DNA of 64,000 bases from NCBI GenBank assembly GCA_963772375.1, contig CAVYXG010000004.1, positions 496,001-560,000 of the forward strand. Direction: 5' to 3'. This DNA comes from DATBHM01 sp963772375 (GTDB lineage Bacteria > Actinomycetota > UBA4738 > JACQTL01). Numbering within the stretch: position 1 is the stretch's first letter; each line of letters opens with the position of its first letter. The notes beneath the pieces were generated by a model that had not been told where the DNA came from, searched no databases, and was given only the letters and a program-made list of their open reading frames with translations. Below are positions 63,797 to 64,000 of the stretch, piece after piece. Made by a program: the position numbers and the translations under genes.

Positions 63797-64000
63797 CCTC
63801 GACCTCGAACGCCGCCTCCACGGCGTCGACCACGCCCGGATGCCGGACCTGCTCCCCGCCGCCCGCGAGCGCGCCGCCTCGGACGGACCGTTGCCCTCGG
63901 GGCTCGAGGCGTCGCGGGCTCGCCGCGCGGCCGCCGCCGTCACCGCCCTTGCCGTCGCTGCTGCGGCGTTCGGGGTCCTGGTGTGGACCTTCCGCCACAC
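63789..64000 (+). CDS. Membrane protein coupled to the ECF sigma factor (truncated by window end)
   Basis: Only about 70 residues are visible: an acidic/basic soluble N-terminus of 47 residues, then a hydrophobic helix (AAAAVTALAVAAAAFGVLVW) and the beginning of an outside part. Overlap with the sigma gene and this topology suit an anti-sigma factor, but no zinc-binding HxxxCxxC motif is visible, so it may instead be a membrane protein under the sigma factor's control. Confidence 0.55.
   Translation, partial: MPDLDLERRLHGVDHARMPDLLPAARERAASDGPLPSGLEASRARRAAAAVTALAVAAAAFGVLVWTFRH

Overview
The window is very GC-rich (about 70%), with GTG and TTG starts common and most operons joined by ATGA or GTGA overlaps. 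Its gene content is actinobacterial: a BTAD/SARP-type regulator, a PAC2 protein, an actinobacterial-style Ser/Thr kinase, GuaB3 and an SigE-like ECF sigma factor. I read it as a chromosomal segment of a deep-branching, probably uncultured Actinomycetota; the class cannot be fixed from the sequence. I see no rRNA, tRNA, CRISPR array, IS element or prophage. No stretch longer than about 220 bases lacks a gene.

Layout. 1-4.4 kb: four tandem paralogues of a membrane sensor-like protein (the last runs off the left edge), divergent from a large BTAD-ATPase-TPR regulator (4.6-7.4 kb), which converges on a class III nucleotide cyclase. 8.7-16 kb: a beta-hydroxyacid dehydrogenase, a monomeric sarcosine oxidase-type flavoenzyme, a GAF-GGDEF-GAF-GAF-HD-GYP c-di-GMP protein, a PAC2 protein and a VIT1/CCC1 transporter. 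15.8-27.3 kb, all minus strand: pgl, marR (with a 23-bp palindromic operator candidate), an ABC-F ATPase, mdh, pepN, an alcohol dehydrogenase, an SDR epimerase, NAD-type icd and a Ser/Thr kinase. 27.4-29 kb: citrate synthase and a CBS protein. 30.3-35.4 kb: a one-carbon/purine run purN-purH-(frameshifted MFS)-folD-metF. 35.5-38.3 kb: small zinc-ribbon membrane proteins. 38.3-42.4 kb: a B12-binding mutase subunit followed by sucC-sucD and a membrane protein. 42.5-46.2 kb: an exported M1 peptidase, then a Ser-rich membrane protein-ApbE-ferric-reductase-like group. 46.2-48.4 kb: PcrA/UvrD helicase.

The most interesting region is 48.5-55.3 kb. It is a tight six-gene minus-strand operon encoding a two-helix membrane protein, a GltD-like FAD/NAD(P)H protein fused to ferredoxin domains, a fused b6/subunit-IV cytochrome b, a Rieske protein, a monohaem cytochrome c, and a lipoprotein with five rusticyanin/sulfocyanin-like copper domains. 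The middle three copper domains are perfect 378-bp DNA repeats. Together they could carry electrons from NAD(P)H or ferredoxin through a quinol-oxidising complex to an extracytoplasmic copper relay. The window closes with a secreted HExxH protease, guaA-guaB3, a DinB-like protein, a ribbon-helix-helix/DUF4097 pair and an ECF sigma factor with the start of a membrane protein.

Central metabolism is unusually concentrated here (citrate synthase, NAD-type isocitrate dehydrogenase, SucCD, malate dehydrogenase, MetF, FolD, PurN, PurH, GuaA). Many first genes of transcription units carry a TAnnnT -10 hexamer only 6-10 bases before the start codon, which points to leaderless or nearly leaderless mRNAs. 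All functional statements rest on reading motifs by eye; no database search was run.
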